Origin: Novipirellula herctigrandis | GTDB lineage: Bacteria; Planctomycetota; Planctomycetia; Pirellulales; Pirellulaceae | Direction: 5' to 3' | NCBI GenBank assembly: GCA_007859835.1 | Contig: SJPJ01000001.1 | Coordinates: 2,775,257-2,839,256, forward strand | DNA: 64,000 bases | Shown: piece after piece, positions 7,202 to 17,500 of the stretch | Position numbering within the stretch: the stretch's first letter is position 1 | How the letters are laid out: each line of letters starts with the position of its first letter | Translations under genes and position numbers: made by a program | Notes under the pieces: generated by a model | Databases searched by the model: none | What the model saw: only the letters and a program-made list of their open reading frames with translations | What the model was told of the DNA's origin: nothing

Positions 7202-10200
7202 GTGCCCGCACGCATTTACGCGCTCGCAAAAGAACTGAATTTAGACAGCAAAGATCTCGTTGATCTCGTGAAGAAAGTCGGCATCACCGGCAAGGGATCG
7301 GCGCTGGCCAGCCTTACCGATGAAGAGGCGGACAAGGTCCGCGAGCATGTCGCTGGAGCTTCAAAAGCTGCCCCACCGAAAGCCAAGCCTTCGGCCGCCG
7401 CACCCATGGCTGCTGTCCGTGATGCTGTCTCCCCGGTCGAACGAAAGCCTATCGCGATCAAGATCGGTCGGCCCTCTACCAAAACGGCCAAGCCGACCGC
7501 AGGCGGATCGAAACCGGCTCCACCGGCGCCGATTCGGTCTCCGTTGTTCGGAACCGGCGGATCCGAGAAAACCGATTTGGATTCCTCAAAGGAAAGTAAA
7601 GCCAAACCGGTCGGCGACCAGCCACAGAAACCGGCCGCAATGAAGCCAACCGCAGCGAAGTCAGGCCCGCTCGCTGGAAAAGTCGATGGCGGAAAAGCCG
7701 ACGCAGGAAAATCGGCGGCGAAAAAACCAGACCCAGGAAAAGCCGAGACGAAAAAGGCTGAGACGAGAAAAGCCGACCCCAGCTCTCCGGCGCGGAAAGC
7801 TGTTGGCAGCGAAAAGCCAAGCGATGCCGCAGCCAAAGCTGGCGCCAGCGGCTTGGCCGCTCGGGTGGCCAGCAAGATTGGATTCGGTTCCAAAGCATTG
7901 CCAAAGCGACCTAGCACACCAGTTGCTCCGATTCGCCCCGATGCGGCCGCGGCGACTGGCGGAACCATCCGTTCGCTTGATCGTCCGGCAGGTGGTGCCG
8001 GTGGTGGTGAAAAGAAGTTGGGACAAGGAGCGAAGCCAAAGCGACGCGAACCTCGCATCAACGTTAAAATGGCCTCCTTGCCTGATGCCCCCGAAGCGGC
8101 GACTCCGAAGTCGGCTCCTGGGGAACCGAAGGCACAAAAACCCGACATCAAACTTAGCAAAGATGTGATCGCCGGTCACAAACAAGGGATGAAGGCTCCG
8201 CTAGAACAATTAGCCGCCGAGGATACCGAGAGCAAACGTGGCGGAGCACGCAAAGTCGGCAGCGGCGGGTTAAGTGGATTCACAGGCGAGAAATCTCGCA
8301 AAGGTGGACGCGGGCCGGCCGAAATCGAAGAGGAAAAACCTAGAAAGAAAGGGATCGCTGGAATGGCCAGCGCCCGCGCGGAACGGTCGCGTGGCGGTGG
8401 TGGCGGTGGACGCCGAAAACAGAACGATTCTTTTGATCGCATGGGGGCTTCGACCGGACGTGAATCTCGTTACCAGCGTCGAACACTGAAACGCAAAGGG
8501 ACCAATACAGCGGCCCCGCGTAAGGAAAAGATCCAACTGGAATTGCCTTGTACCGTTCGTAGTTTTTCGGAGGCCGCCGGTGTACCGGTCGCGCAAGTGC
8601 TGCGAGTGCTGATGGGCATGCAGATGATGATCAATATCAATTCGGAACTCGATCTCGATACAGCCGAATTGATCGCGACGGAAATGGAACTGGATATCGA
8701 ACTCAAAGCGTCCGAGACGCTTGAGGAGGAAGTGATCTCCGGCATCGAAGAAATTGAAGACGATCCGGACAAACTGGTTGCACGTCCGCCAATCGTCACT
8801 TTCCTTGGCCACGTCGATCACGGCAAAACCAGTTTGCTCGATTATTTGATCGGGATCGATGTCGTCAGTGGCGAAGCTGGTGGGATTACCCAACACATCC
8901 GTGCATACGAAATCGACAAAGATGGCCGAAGTGTCACGTTTGTCGACACCCCTGGTCACGAAGCGTTTACCGAAATGCGGGCTCGCGGTGCGAACGTCAC
9001 CGACATCGCCGTTTTGGTTATCGCTGCGGATGACGGAATCATGCCGCAAACCGAAGAAGCGATTAGTCACGCCAAAGCTGCTGGCGTGCCGATCGTGGTA
9101 GCCCTCAATAAATGTGACCTCGAAGGGGTCGATCCGAACCGCATCTTAACTCAGCTGACCGAACATCAATTGACCCCGAGTGAATGGGGTGGTGATGTCG
9201 AAGTGATCCAAACCAGTGCGATTAAGGGCACCGGGATGGATGACCTTTTGGAAACACTGCTCACGATTTCGGAAATGAACGAGTACGCGGCGAACCCCGA
9301 ACGCCAAGCACTTGGTGTTTGTTTGGAAGCCGAGCAACAGGGTGACCGAGGTGTGGTCACGAAGTTGATCGTTCGAAACGGAACACTGCGAGTCGGCGAT
9401 ATCGTGGTCTGCGGTCCATCCCACGGACGTGTTCGCGCAATGACCGACACTCTGACAGGCAAAGAACTCAAGGAAGCGGGCCCAAGTACTCCTGTGAACG
9501 TGATCGGCTTGGACCAAGTTCCCGATGCAGGTGACCGGTTCCATGTGCTCGATGACATTTCGAAAGCACGCGAGATCGCCGAGAGCCGCGAAGCATCTAG
9601 CAATCGCGAAAATTTGTCGGGCAGCACAACGAAGGTTTCGTTCGAAAATTTCCAAGAGATGCTGCTCGGGGGCAATTTAGGCCGCCCCGAAGACAAAGTG
9701 AAGTTGAACGTGATCGTCCGAGCCGACGTGAAGGGATCACTCGAAGCCATCGACAAGGAATTGACCAAGTTCGAGCATCCCGAAGTGGAAATCCGAGTCC
9801 TGCAGAGAAGCGTTGGTGGGGTGTCCCTTGCCGACGTAACGTTAGCCTCAGCGTCAGACGCAGTGGTTTTGGCATTCAACGTCATCCCCGACGAACAAGC
9901 ACGTTCGCTGGCGGATGAGCGGGGTGTCCAAATTCGCCGCTACGAAGTCATCTACAAATTAACAGACGACATCAAAGCGATGATCGAAGGACGCCTCAAA
10001 CCCGAAGAGCGGGTCGTCGAACTCGGCCGAGCACTCGTCAAACAAGTTTTCTCCATCAGCCGCGTCGGAACGATCGCAGGTTGCTATGTCGCTCAAGGAA
10101 TGTTCCAGCGTGGGTGTCGCGTTCGCGTCAATCGCGATGGCCGAACCATCGGCGATTATCCGCTCGATTCTCTCAAGCGGGTGAAGGAAGATGTCAAGGA

Positions 10201-10312
10201 AGTACCGCGAGGAATGGAATGTGGTATCCGATTGCATGGATTCAATGACATCAAACAAGACGATGTCCTCGAGGCATATCGCATCGAAGAAGTCGCCCGA
10301 ACATTGGATTAA
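7202..10312 (+). CDS. infB: Translation initiation factor IF-2
   Basis: A 1036-residue IF-2, which positions initiator tRNA on the ribosome and hydrolyses GTP. An N-terminal IF2_N module ([22 protein letters not shown]) is followed by about 380 residues of Lys/Ala/Pro/Gly-rich linker, a second IF2_N-like module (about 442-495) and the GTPase domain: G1 GHVDHGKT at 536-543, G3 DTPGHE at 582, G4 NKCD at 636 and TSAIKG as G5. Domains II-IV end in [15 protein letters not shown]. The start is GTG at 7202, fixed by the conserved N-terminus. The long basic linker is typical of planctomycete and actinobacterial IF-2. rbfA follows 124 bases on. The last codons and stop are triplicated (see the 10303 repeat). 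Confidence 0.97.
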   Translation: MPARIYALAKELNLDSKDLVDLVKKVGITGKGSALASLTDEEADKVREHVAGASKAAPPKAKPSAAAPMAAVRDAVSPVERKPIAIKIGRPSTKTAKPTAGGSKPAPPAPIRSPLFGTGGSEKTDLDSSKESKAKPVGDQPQKPAAMKPTAAKSGPLAGKVDGGKADAGKSAAKKPDPGKAETKKAETRKADPSSPARKAVGSEKPSDAAAKAGASGLAARVASKIGFGSKALPKRPSTPVAPIRPDAAAATGGTIRSLDRPAGGAGGGEKKLGQGAKPKRREPRINVKMASLPDAPEAATPKSAPGEPKAQKPDIKLSKDVIAGHKQGMKAPLEQLAAEDTESKRGGARKVGSGGLSGFTGEKSRKGGRGPAEIEEEKPRKKGIAGMASARAERSRGGGGGGRRKQNDSFDRMGASTGRESRYQRRTLKRKGTNTAAPRKEKIQLELPCTVRSFSEAAGVPVAQVLRVLMGMQMMININSELDLDTAELIATEMELDIELKASETLEEEVISGIEEIEDDPDKLVARPPIVTFLGHVDHGKTSLLDYLIGIDVVSGEAGGITQHIRAYEIDKDGRSVTFVDTPGHEAFTEMRARGANVTDIAVLVIAADDGIMPQTEEAISHAKAAGVPIVVALNKCDLEGVDPNRILTQLTEHQLTPSEWGGDVEVIQTSAIKGTGMDDLLETLLTISEMNEYAANPERQALGVCLEAEQQGDRGVVTKLIVRNGTLRVGDIVVCGPSHGRVRAMTDTLTGKELKEAGPSTPVNVIGLDQVPDAGDRFHVLDDISKAREIAESREASSNRENLSGSTTKVSFENFQEMLLGGNLGRPEDKVKLNVIVRADVKGSLEAIDKELTKFEHPEVEIRVLQRSVGGVSLADVTLASASDAVVLAFNVIPDEQARSLADERGVQIRRYEVIYKLTDDIKAMIEGRLKPEERVVELGRALVKQVFSISRVGTIAGCYVAQGMFQRGCRVRVNRDGRTIGDYPLDSLKRVKEDVKEVPRGMECGIRLHGFNDIKQDDVLEAYRIEEVARTLD

Positions 10313-10350
10313 TTAAACCTTGGATTAACCTAACCTTGGATTAATTCGAA
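10303..10350 (+). repeat. 16-bp triplication across the infB stop codon
   Basis: Three 16-base units (ATTGGATTAATTAAAC, CTTGGATTAACCTAAC, CTTGGATTAATTCGAA) run end to end. The first contains the final Leu-Asp codons of infB and its TAA stop (10310-10312); the others repeat TTGGATTAA outside the gene. Confidence 0.85.
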
Positions 10351-10436
10351 GACTCGATGAATGCGAAAGTCCGCTTCCTCGAGTTTGACCGCTTGCGACT
10401 TACGTACTTCCAACTTCACCCTTCACACTTCCCCCC

Positions 10437-10853
10437 ATGTCCACACGTCGTTTGTTAAAAGCTGCTGAGGCGATCCGCGAGGTCGTTGCGTCAACCATCT
10501 TGACCGAGGTGCGTGATCCTCGCGTAAAAGACGTGACCGTGATCGGTGTCGAGGTCACTCCGGATATGCGTGAAGCGAAAGTCGCAGTCAGTGTGATGGG
10601 AACGGATGCCCAACAAACGTTGGCACTTCGTGGGCTGCAAAACTCGGCTGGTTTCCTGCAGAGCAAGATCGCCAAGCGAATCGAATCTCGCTACACCCCC
10701 CGATTATCATTTACGCTCGACAAGGGGATCCAAAACTCGCTCGTCGTTGGCGAATTATTGGCTAAGATTCGCCGAGAAAACGAAGGCGAGGATGCCGATG
10801 ATGATGCCGTTGATGAAGCCGTTGATGAAGCCGACGTAGAAAATGACGACTGA
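10437..10853 (+). CDS. rbfA: 30S ribosome-binding factor A
   Basis: A 138-residue RbfA, the cold-shock-associated factor needed for late 30S maturation and 16S rRNA 5'-end processing. It begins MSTRRLLKAAEAIREVVASTI, followed by the family's TEVRDPRVKDVTVIGVEVTPDMREAKVAVSV beta-alpha-beta (KH-like) core, and LRGLQNSAGFLQSKIAKRIESRYTPRLSFTLDKG. The tail is extra acidic (EGEDADDDAVDEAVDEADVENDD), about 20 residues beyond the usual length, and contains a doubled AVDEA. The gene order infB-rbfA is the standard one, and 48 bases separate it from the next gene. Confidence 0.96.
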   Translation: MSTRRLLKAAEAIREVVASTILTEVRDPRVKDVTVIGVEVTPDMREAKVAVSVMGTDAQQTLALRGLQNSAGFLQSKIAKRIESRYTPRLSFTLDKGIQNSLVVGELLAKIRRENEGEDADDDAVDEAVDEADVENDD

Positions 10854-10901
10854 TTCAAAATACAATTTCCCAATCCATCCATTTCCATTCACTGCCGCAA
10901 G

Positions 10902-12074
10902 ATGTCTGCAAGTAACCGCGCCTCGCTGATCACCAAACTTTTCACGGCGTTAAAAAAACATTACACGCCCACCCCGCAACAACCGCCCCGTCCGCTGCTA
11001 GAGCATATGCTGTACGCGTCATTACTTCAGGATGCGCCGGCCGAATTGGCGGATGAGGGAATGGCAAAGTGTGAGCAGGATTTTTTTGATTGGAACGAAG
11101 TTCGCGTCACGACCATCAGCGAGCTGAGCCAAGTTTTGTCGCGGTTGCCCGATCCAGTAAAAGCGGCAACGCGAGTAAAAAGCAATTTGCAGTCGGTGTT
11201 CGAAGAGTTCTACACCTTTGACATTGACCATCTGAAGAAAGACAACTTGGGAAAGGCAGTTGCCAAGTTTGAAAAAATGCCCGGCGTGACTCCTTTTGTG
11301 TTGAGCTACACGGTCCAACATGGCCTCGGCGGACATTCAATCCCAGTCGATTATTCGGCGATGGTAATCTTGATGGTCACCGAAATTGCCTCGCAACCCG
11401 AAGCGGCTGGCGGAAAGGTTCCCGGACTTGAACGAGCCATCCCCAAGAGCAAAGGAATTGAGTTCTCCGATTTGCTTCACCAAGCAGGCGTCGCACTAAG
11501 CAATAGCACCAAAGACAAAAAAGCGCGTGCATTGGTCGATGAAGTTGCCAAGGGATCAAGCCAACGACTCGACGAATGGTTAAGCGGAAAGAAAGCTGCG
11601 AAGAAGCGCGTCGCCAAACGTAAAGCGGCACAGGCTCAAGCCGCTAAGGAAGAAGCGGAATTGGCTGCCGAAGAAGAAAAGGCAGCGAAGTCGAAAAAGA
11701 CGTCAAAGTCGACTAAAAAATCAGCGAGCAAAACCGAAGCCGCTGCTGCACAACCCGCAAAAGACGCAAAGTCAACGGCAAAAGCGAAAGCCAAAAGCGT
11801 GAAGCCCCCAAAGAAAGCAGACGAAGCGGAATCGGAGGCGGCTAAGAAAAAGCCGACCACGAAGAAGGCGACTGCCGCCAAGAAGGAAACGCCCACGAAG
11901 AAGGCACCCACTCCGAAGAAAGCATCTGCCGCCAGCAAACCAACTTCAACTTCGCAACCGACTGCGAAAAAAAAGAAGACGGTAAAGAAATCCGCCAAAC
12001 CATTGGCTTCCGAACCGAAGGCGACTTCAAAGAAATCAAATAGTCGAAAACTCACCAAACGAAAACCGCGATAA
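10902..12074 (+). CDS. Degenerate HhH-GPD (endonuclease III-like) domain with histone H1-like tail
   Basis: A 390-residue protein in two parts. Residues 1 to about 225 resemble the HhH-GPD fold of endonuclease III: a helical N-terminus (RPLLEHMLYASLLQDAPAEL), then a helix-hairpin-helix-like stretch KFEKMPGVTPFVLSYTV (124-140) and PVDYSAMVIL with an Asp at 150 where the catalytic Asp would be. The position of the glycosylase Lys (GRK in EndoIII) is occupied by TPF, and no FeS cysteine cluster is seen, so catalysis is doubtful. Residues 226-390 are a Lys/Ala/Pro/Ser tail like eukaryotic histone H1 and bacterial H1-like proteins, suited to bind DNA or RNA. It sits between rbfA and yebC, with 24 bases to yebC. 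A nucleoid or ribosome-associated role is inference. Confidence 0.6.
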   Translation: MSASNRASLITKLFTALKKHYTPTPQQPPRPLLEHMLYASLLQDAPAELADEGMAKCEQDFFDWNEVRVTTISELSQVLSRLPDPVKAATRVKSNLQSVFEEFYTFDIDHLKKDNLGKAVAKFEKMPGVTPFVLSYTVQHGLGGHSIPVDYSAMVILMVTEIASQPEAAGGKVPGLERAIPKSKGIEFSDLLHQAGVALSNSTKDKKARALVDEVAKGSSQRLDEWLSGKKAAKKRVAKRKAAQAQAAKEEAELAAEEEKAAKSKKTSKSTKKSASKTEAAAAQPAKDAKSTAKAKAKSVKPPKKADEAESEAAKKKPTTKKATAAKKETPTKKAPTPKKASAASKPTSTSQPTAKKKKTVKKSAKPLASEPKATSKKSNSRKLTKRKPR

Positions 12075-12098
12075 TTAAGAACACACGCTGAACGAATC

Positions 12099-12842
12099 AT
12101 GGCTGGTCACTCAAAATGGGCAAACATCCAACATCGAAAAGGCCGCGTCGATGCCCAACGCGGAAAGATGTGGAGCAAGTTAAGTAAAGCCATCATCGTC
12201 GCTGCCAAGTCGGGCGGCGGCGATCCTGATGCAAATATCCGATTGCGCAAAGCGATCGATGACGCTAAATCGCTTAGCATGCCCAAGGACAATATCCAAC
12301 GGGCAATTAAACGGGGAACAGGCGAAATCGCCGGAGGCGAAGTCGAAGAGCTACTCTATGAGGGTTACGGTCCAGGCGGCGTTGCAGTGATGTGCGAAGT
12401 GATGACGGACAACCGGAATCGAACCACGCCTGAACTGCGAAGTTTGTTCGGCAAATTTGGCGGTAATATCGGTAACTCTGGCTGCGTTTCATACCTGTTC
12501 GACCGGAAAGGATTGTTTGTCTTTGATGCCAAGTCTGTCGACGAAGAAAACGTGACCGAAATCGCGTTGGAAAACGGTGGCGAGGATGTGGAGGCAAGCG
12601 ATGACGGAAAAATCCAAGTCACGACCGATCCCGAAAACTACCAATCGCTACTTGACGCATTCCACGCCGCAGAAATGGAGCCTGAGATTGCATCCATCAG
12701 CCAAATCGCACAAACGATGGTTGAGATTGACGGTTCCGTCGCAAAGTCCGTGCTGAAGCTTCTCGAAGCCTTGGACGATCACGACGACGTCCAAAACGTC
12801 AGCACCAATTTGGACATTACCGACGACATGTTTGAAGATTGA
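12099..12842 (+). CDS. yebC: YebC/TACO1-family translation factor
   Basis: A 247-residue member of the YebC/PmpR/TACO1 family, matching the usual length. It begins MAGHSKWANIQHRKGRVDAQ, the family signature, and keeps KAIDDAKSLSMPKDNIQRAIKRGTG, LLYEGYGPGGVAVMCEVMTDNRNRT and the third-domain region MEPEIASISQIAQTMVEI. The family was long annotated as a transcriptional regulator and is now linked to ribosome function at proline-rich stalls; TACO1 activates mitochondrial translation. Its place after nusA-infB-rbfA fits a translation role. It probably forms a short operon with the HhH/H1-tail gene just upstream. A small hairpin follows it. Confidence 0.95.
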   Translation: MAGHSKWANIQHRKGRVDAQRGKMWSKLSKAIIVAAKSGGGDPDANIRLRKAIDDAKSLSMPKDNIQRAIKRGTGEIAGGEVEELLYEGYGPGGVAVMCEVMTDNRNRTTPELRSLFGKFGGNIGNSGCVSYLFDRKGLFVFDAKSVDEENVTEIALENGGEDVEASDDGKIQVTTDPENYQSLLDAFHAAEMEPEIASISQIAQTMVEIDGSVAKSVLKLLEALDDHDDVQNVSTNLDITDDMFED

Positions 12843-12893
12843 TTTGGAATCCATTCAACGCTAGATAGTCCGATGCTGTAGGCAAGCTTCACC

Positions 12894-12910
12894 GTGCGAC
12901 GATATCGCAC
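12894..12910. terminator. Hairpin downstream of yebC
   Basis: A perfect inverted repeat GTGCGA-CGATA-TCGCAC lies 51 bases after the yebC stop, followed by GAAAAGC and no T run. A smaller inverted repeat TCCGA-AAA-TCGGA is at 12930-12942. These may be a factor-dependent terminator between the convergent yebC and pfkA genes. Confidence 0.35.
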
Positions 12911-12961
12911 GAAAAGCTAAATCACCTTGTCCGAAAATCGGAACGACGGGCTCATCGGAAT

Positions 12962-13096
12962 AGGGCCCCGTTGAGCAGGGCCCCGTTGAGCAGGGCCCCG
13001 TTGAGCAGGGACCCGTTGAGCAGGGACCCGTTGAGCAGGGCCCCGTTGAGCAGGGCCCCGTTGAGCAGGGCCCCGTTGAGCAGGGCCCCGTTGAGC
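12962..13096. repeat. 15-bp tandem array (9 units) next to the phosphofructokinase stop codon
   Basis: Nine end-to-end copies of AGGGCCCCGTTGAGC (two with ACCC for CCCC) fill the gap between convergent yebC and pfkA. The next 15 bases (13097-13111) look like a degenerate copy that overlaps the pfkA stop (13104-13102). Both strands have open frames through it (SRAPL or PAQRG repeats), which are artefacts of a 15-base unit without stop codons. Confidence 0.95.
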
Positions 13097-13101
13097 AGGG
13101 C

Positions 13102-14307
13102 TCAAAGGCTCGATGCTAATGCCGCTTCCGCCGCGTCGAGAGTCATGGCCGTGTCACTGGTGACATCGTGATTGGCGACTTGCACTCGCGACTTGACTCG
13201 CGACGTAAACGGGCTGGCATCGCCCGTATTGTTGCCAAAACTAATTCCGAGTGCCCGCGCGGCCTGAACGGCCGAACTATCAGGGTCCACTTGGCGAAGC
13301 TGATTTACAGCCTCGGTAATCGGGACACTGTTGATATCTGGTGGTTGGTAACAAACCATTTCCCCTAGCTTGCCTTCAACAATCAAGCGAACCGCATGAG
13401 CGCCGTACTGAGTTGCCAACACGCGGTCAAATGTCGTTGGCGCTCCACCACGTTGCAAGTGTCCGAGCACACAAACGCGAGTCTCTCGGTGAAGACGATG
13501 TTCAATTTCTTCGGCAACAACTTGCCCGATGCCACCAAGGTGAGCCTGTGCACCGGTTTGCTCCGACGCAACGCTGTAACCACCGGGCAGCATCGCTCCT
13601 TCGGCTACAACGACAAGCGTAAATTGTTTCCCTTGGCTTTCGCGCGATAAGATCTTGTGGCAAACATTTTCCCATGTCCAGGGAATCTCGGGGATCAAAA
13701 TCACGTCACCACCTCCGGCGATACCCGCATGCAACGCAATCCAACCGGCATGGCGGCCCATGACCTCAAGCACCATGATGCGTCCATGACTTGCGGCGGT
13801 CGTATGTAATCGATCAAGCGCATTGGTGGCACATTCGATCGCACTATCAAAACCGAAGGTGAATGCCGTCGCGGACAAGTCATTGTCGATCGTTTTAGGG
13901 ACCCCGATAACGGGAATACCATATTCGTGAAATTGCTGTGCTATCGCTAGCGAACCGTCACCTCCGACGCACACCAAACCTTCGATACCGAGTTGCTCGA
14001 CCGTGGTTTGAACCCCAGCGAGCAGCTCCGGTTCAATCTCGACTCGGTCCGATACGCCCACGGTAGCGGCAAAGCGACCTTTGTTTGTCGAACCGAGGAT
14101 CGTACCACCTTGGTTCAAAATGCCAGTAGTATTTTTCGGTGTCAGTGTTTTGTAGCGAACCGGATCGTGGAGGCCTTCATAACCCTGTAAAAACCCGACG
14201 CAGTCGTAACCGAGTTGGTTTGATGTCTTCACGACACCTCGGATCACGGCGTTCAGTCCTGGGCAATCGCCCCCACTCGTCAGCACACCGATACATTTTT
14301 TCGCCAT
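13102..14307 (-). CDS. pfkA: 6-phosphofructokinase (group III-type, probably ATP-dependent)
   Basis: A 401-residue phosphofructokinase of glycolysis. It starts MAKKCIGVLTSGGDCPGLNAVIRGVV and has the nucleotide-site motif GGDGS (115-119), the catalytic PKTIDND (137-143) and the substrate-binding MGRHAGWIALHAGIAGG. Gly at the GGDGS site (GGDDT in PPi enzymes) points to ATP, while Lys instead of Gly in PKTIDND is shared with group III and PPi enzymes; the cofactor call is therefore inferred. The ATG at 14307 is chosen over codons 15 and 9 upstream because it has a purine-rich GGGGGGAG ten bases before it and gives the family N-terminus. It is divergent from the alpha-2-macroglobulin gene. The last bases abut a 15-bp array. 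Confidence 0.92.
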   Translation of the reverse strand: MAKKCIGVLTSGGDCPGLNAVIRGVVKTSNQLGYDCVGFLQGYEGLHDPVRYKTLTPKNTTGILNQGGTILGSTNKGRFAATVGVSDRVEIEPELLAGVQTTVEQLGIEGLVCVGGDGSLAIAQQFHEYGIPVIGVPKTIDNDLSATAFTFGFDSAIECATNALDRLHTTAASHGRIMVLEVMGRHAGWIALHAGIAGGGDVILIPEIPWTWENVCHKILSRESQGKQFTLVVVAEGAMLPGGYSVASEQTGAQAHLGGIGQVVAEEIEHRLHRETRVCVLGHLQRGGAPTTFDRVLATQYGAHAVRLIVEGKLGEMVCYQPPDINSVPITEAVNQLRQVDPDSSAVQAARALGISFGNNTGDASPFTSRVKSRVQVANHDVTSDTAMTLDAAEAALASSL

Positions 14308-14585
14308 CGAATTCAATCTCCCCCCAACGGGCATGTCTGTGCCTTCGTTCACGATTCGTCGACAAAGGCGTTTGTTTATTTACAAGAATAGGTCGTAAAT
14401 CGGTGCAACAAGCCGATAAATGTACGCTTTATCCACTTGCCTTCGGCAAAAAACGCATGACCCTCAAAAAAGGAATCTCGGTTGCCTGCCTAATAAAACG
14501 CGAACGCATTCGTTGGCTCCTTGGCGTCGTGTTAGAATGCCCGCTTCGGATCTCCTCCATGCGTTGATGTCATCCCTGAACACTG

Positions 14586-17500
14586 GTGATCAAATTGTCT
14601 ATTCGCAATATTTTCCTATCTGTCACGTTCCTATGTGCCTTCGCCTCCTGGTTGATCGCGCAAAGCCCCGCCGAGAATGCCACTTGGCAGGAAGTACAAC
14701 AGGCAATCCACCAAGGATTGCCGAAGACCGCTATCGAAAAATTGGAGCCGATCATCACAAACGCAAAAAACGAAAAGAACTACGCAGAAGCGATCAAGGC
14801 GATCGCGATGAAGGTTGCCATGGAGGGGACGATTCAAGGTAACCAAGCCGAAGAAAAAATCGTACGGCTAGAAACCGAGATCGAGGAATCGCCAGCCGAG
14901 ATGAAACCGATGATGGAAGCCGTTTTGGCTAATTGGTATTGGCATTACTTCCGACAAAACAATTGGCGGTTTATGCAGCGCACGCAAACCGCAGAACCGA
15001 TCAGTGACGACATCACGACCTGGGATCTATCACGAATCCTTGCCGAAATTTCGCTCCACTTTGACAAGGCACTCGAAAACGCAGATGTCTTAAAACAGAC
15101 ACCGATCGGTCAATACGATGCACTTCTAGAAAAAGGCAACTCGCCCGATTCATATCGTCCTACGCTATGGGACTTCGTGGTTTACGATGCTCTTGATTTC
15201 TATCAATCGGCAGAACAAGCGGGTGCGAAATCGCAAGACGCGTTTGAGCTTGAAGCCAGCAGCCCGATCTTTGGACGGGTCGATGATCTGCTCGCGTGGG
15301 AACCAAACACCGATGACAACGATTCCCCTACGCTCAAGGCAATTCAGCTCTATCAGCAACTGCTCACCTTTCATAAAAACGACGATGACAAGTCAGCTCT
15401 CCTGGACGCCGATCTGGCGAGGTTGGTGTTCGGTAACAACCAAGCGGTCGGCGAGGAGAAGACGACTCGGTTTAAGGTGGCATTGAAGCGATTCGCCGAA
15501 GAACATGCTGATCATGAAATTTCGACACGCGCGCTACATGAACTCGCGACGCTCGTTCATCGCGAGAAAGACTACGTCGAAGCGAAAAAGATCGCTGAGG
15601 TGGGACTCAATCGACATCCAAATTCCATCGGCGCCAACCGCTGTTACAATCTGATTCGCCAAATCGAAGCCCCTTCCGCGTCAGCCGATACCGAGCGTGT
15701 CTGGAACAATCCTTGGCCAACGATCAATGTTCGCTACCGAAACATCGAAAAAGTTCATCTACGGCTCGTTCCATTCGACTTCGAAGAATACGCTCGTTCA
15801 AATCGTTGGCAACCAACCGCTTTCAATCAAGAGGAACGCAGCAAACTGCTACGAGTGACCCCCGTGAAACAATGGTCGGCGGATTTGCCGAAGACAGCGG
15901 ATTACAAGGAAACCGTCGAACAGTTGCCAGTGCCGAAGGATGTGCCTAGCGGATCGTATTTTTTGATCGCTAGCCATCGCGAAGATTTTTCGGATGATGA
16001 CAACCAAGTCAGCATGACCGAAGTATGGGTTAGCAAACTAGCATTGGTGCTTCGCAATGCTTACAGCATTGACTACATCGAAGGCTTTGTACTTGATGCA
16101 AAATCGGGAATGCCCAAGGCCAACGCTACCGTACGCATGTGGACTCGGATTCGCGGCAATAAACGCGTCGGCCTACCGAATCTTCGCACGGATGCAAACG
16201 GTGTTTTCCGATTCGATGGCGATGGGCGTGGCGGTGTGCTTTTTCATGTCTCCGCCGATGGCGAAACCCTTTCCTCGAAAGACAATATTTCGACCTATCG
16301 TAATCGCGATAGCGAGACGACTGTGGAGCAAACGCGGTTTTTTACCGACCGGTCAATTTACCGTCCCGGCCAAACGATCCGCTACAAAGGCATCTGCCTG
16401 CGGTTCAACCAAAAAAGGAACAACTACCAAACGATTTCAAACCGAAACGTCGTTGTGGTTTTCAGCGATGCCAACAATAAAGAGATCGAGCGAGTTAGCC
16501 TTCGCACGAACGACTACGGCAGTTTTAGCGGTAGCGTCACGGCGCCCCGTGACCGATTGATGGGCCAAATGTTCTTGCGAGTCGATGGAAAACCGCCTGG
16601 TCAAACGGCGATTCGTGTCGAAGAGTACAAACGCCCCAAATTTAAGGTAACTCTTAATCCACCCTCCGAAGCGGCAAAACTAAACGGCGATGTCAAACTG
16701 CAAGGCAACGCAACTGCTTACACCGGCGCTGCGATTGACGATTCACTTGTCAGTTACCGCATCGTTCGCGAAGTTCGCTATCCCATTTGGTGGGGTTGGT
16801 CGACAGGACGTTTTTGGTTCCCCGATCGAACGCAAGGGAACCAAGAAATCGCTCACGGTACCGTTCGGACAAACACCAATGGTTCGTTTGACATTGAGTT
16901 TGTTGCCAAACCGGATTTGTCGGTCCCTACCGAAAGCGAGCCGACGTTCATGTATACCGTCTACGCCGATGTCACCGATTCGGCTGGAGAAACTCGATCG
17001 GATCAAATGACGGTCAATGTCGGTTACACGGCGCTGGCAGCAACAATGAACGTGGATGATTGGTTGACGCCAAAAGAGCCAATCAAACTTTCAATCACCA
17101 CCAAATCGCTTGACGGGCAAGGCCAATCGGCAAAAGGAACGGTCAAGGTCTACGAGCTCAAACAACCCAACACCGTCGCTCGCCCACCACTTGCGGGAAA
17201 TGGGCATTGGCCATTAGGACACGCGGCGGACGGCGACAAAGACATGTCCGATCCCAACGCATGGGAACTTGGTGACGAAGTAGCCACCGAAGCGTTCGAG
17301 ACCGACGGTGCCGGCAATGCGACGCTCAACGTCAAACTGGATGCAGGGGTCTACCGTGCGACATTAGAAACTCGTGATCGGTTCGGCAAGGAAGTGACTG
17401 CGTTACTGCCGATTCAAGTCCTCGACCCAGATGCGAAAAAGCTAAACATCCGAATTCCCAACCTAGCCGTTGCACAGGACAACTCGCTCGAACCGGGTGA

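Noticed and set aside
7216-8160. 314-codon minus-strand frame inside infB
   Set aside because: It mirrors the Lys/Ala/Pro-rich IF-2 linker; a composition artefact of high-GC coding on the other strand.
12917-13171. Open frames on both strands through the 15-bp array
   Set aside because: A 15-base unit without stop codons keeps frames open on both strands; the repetitive product has no support.
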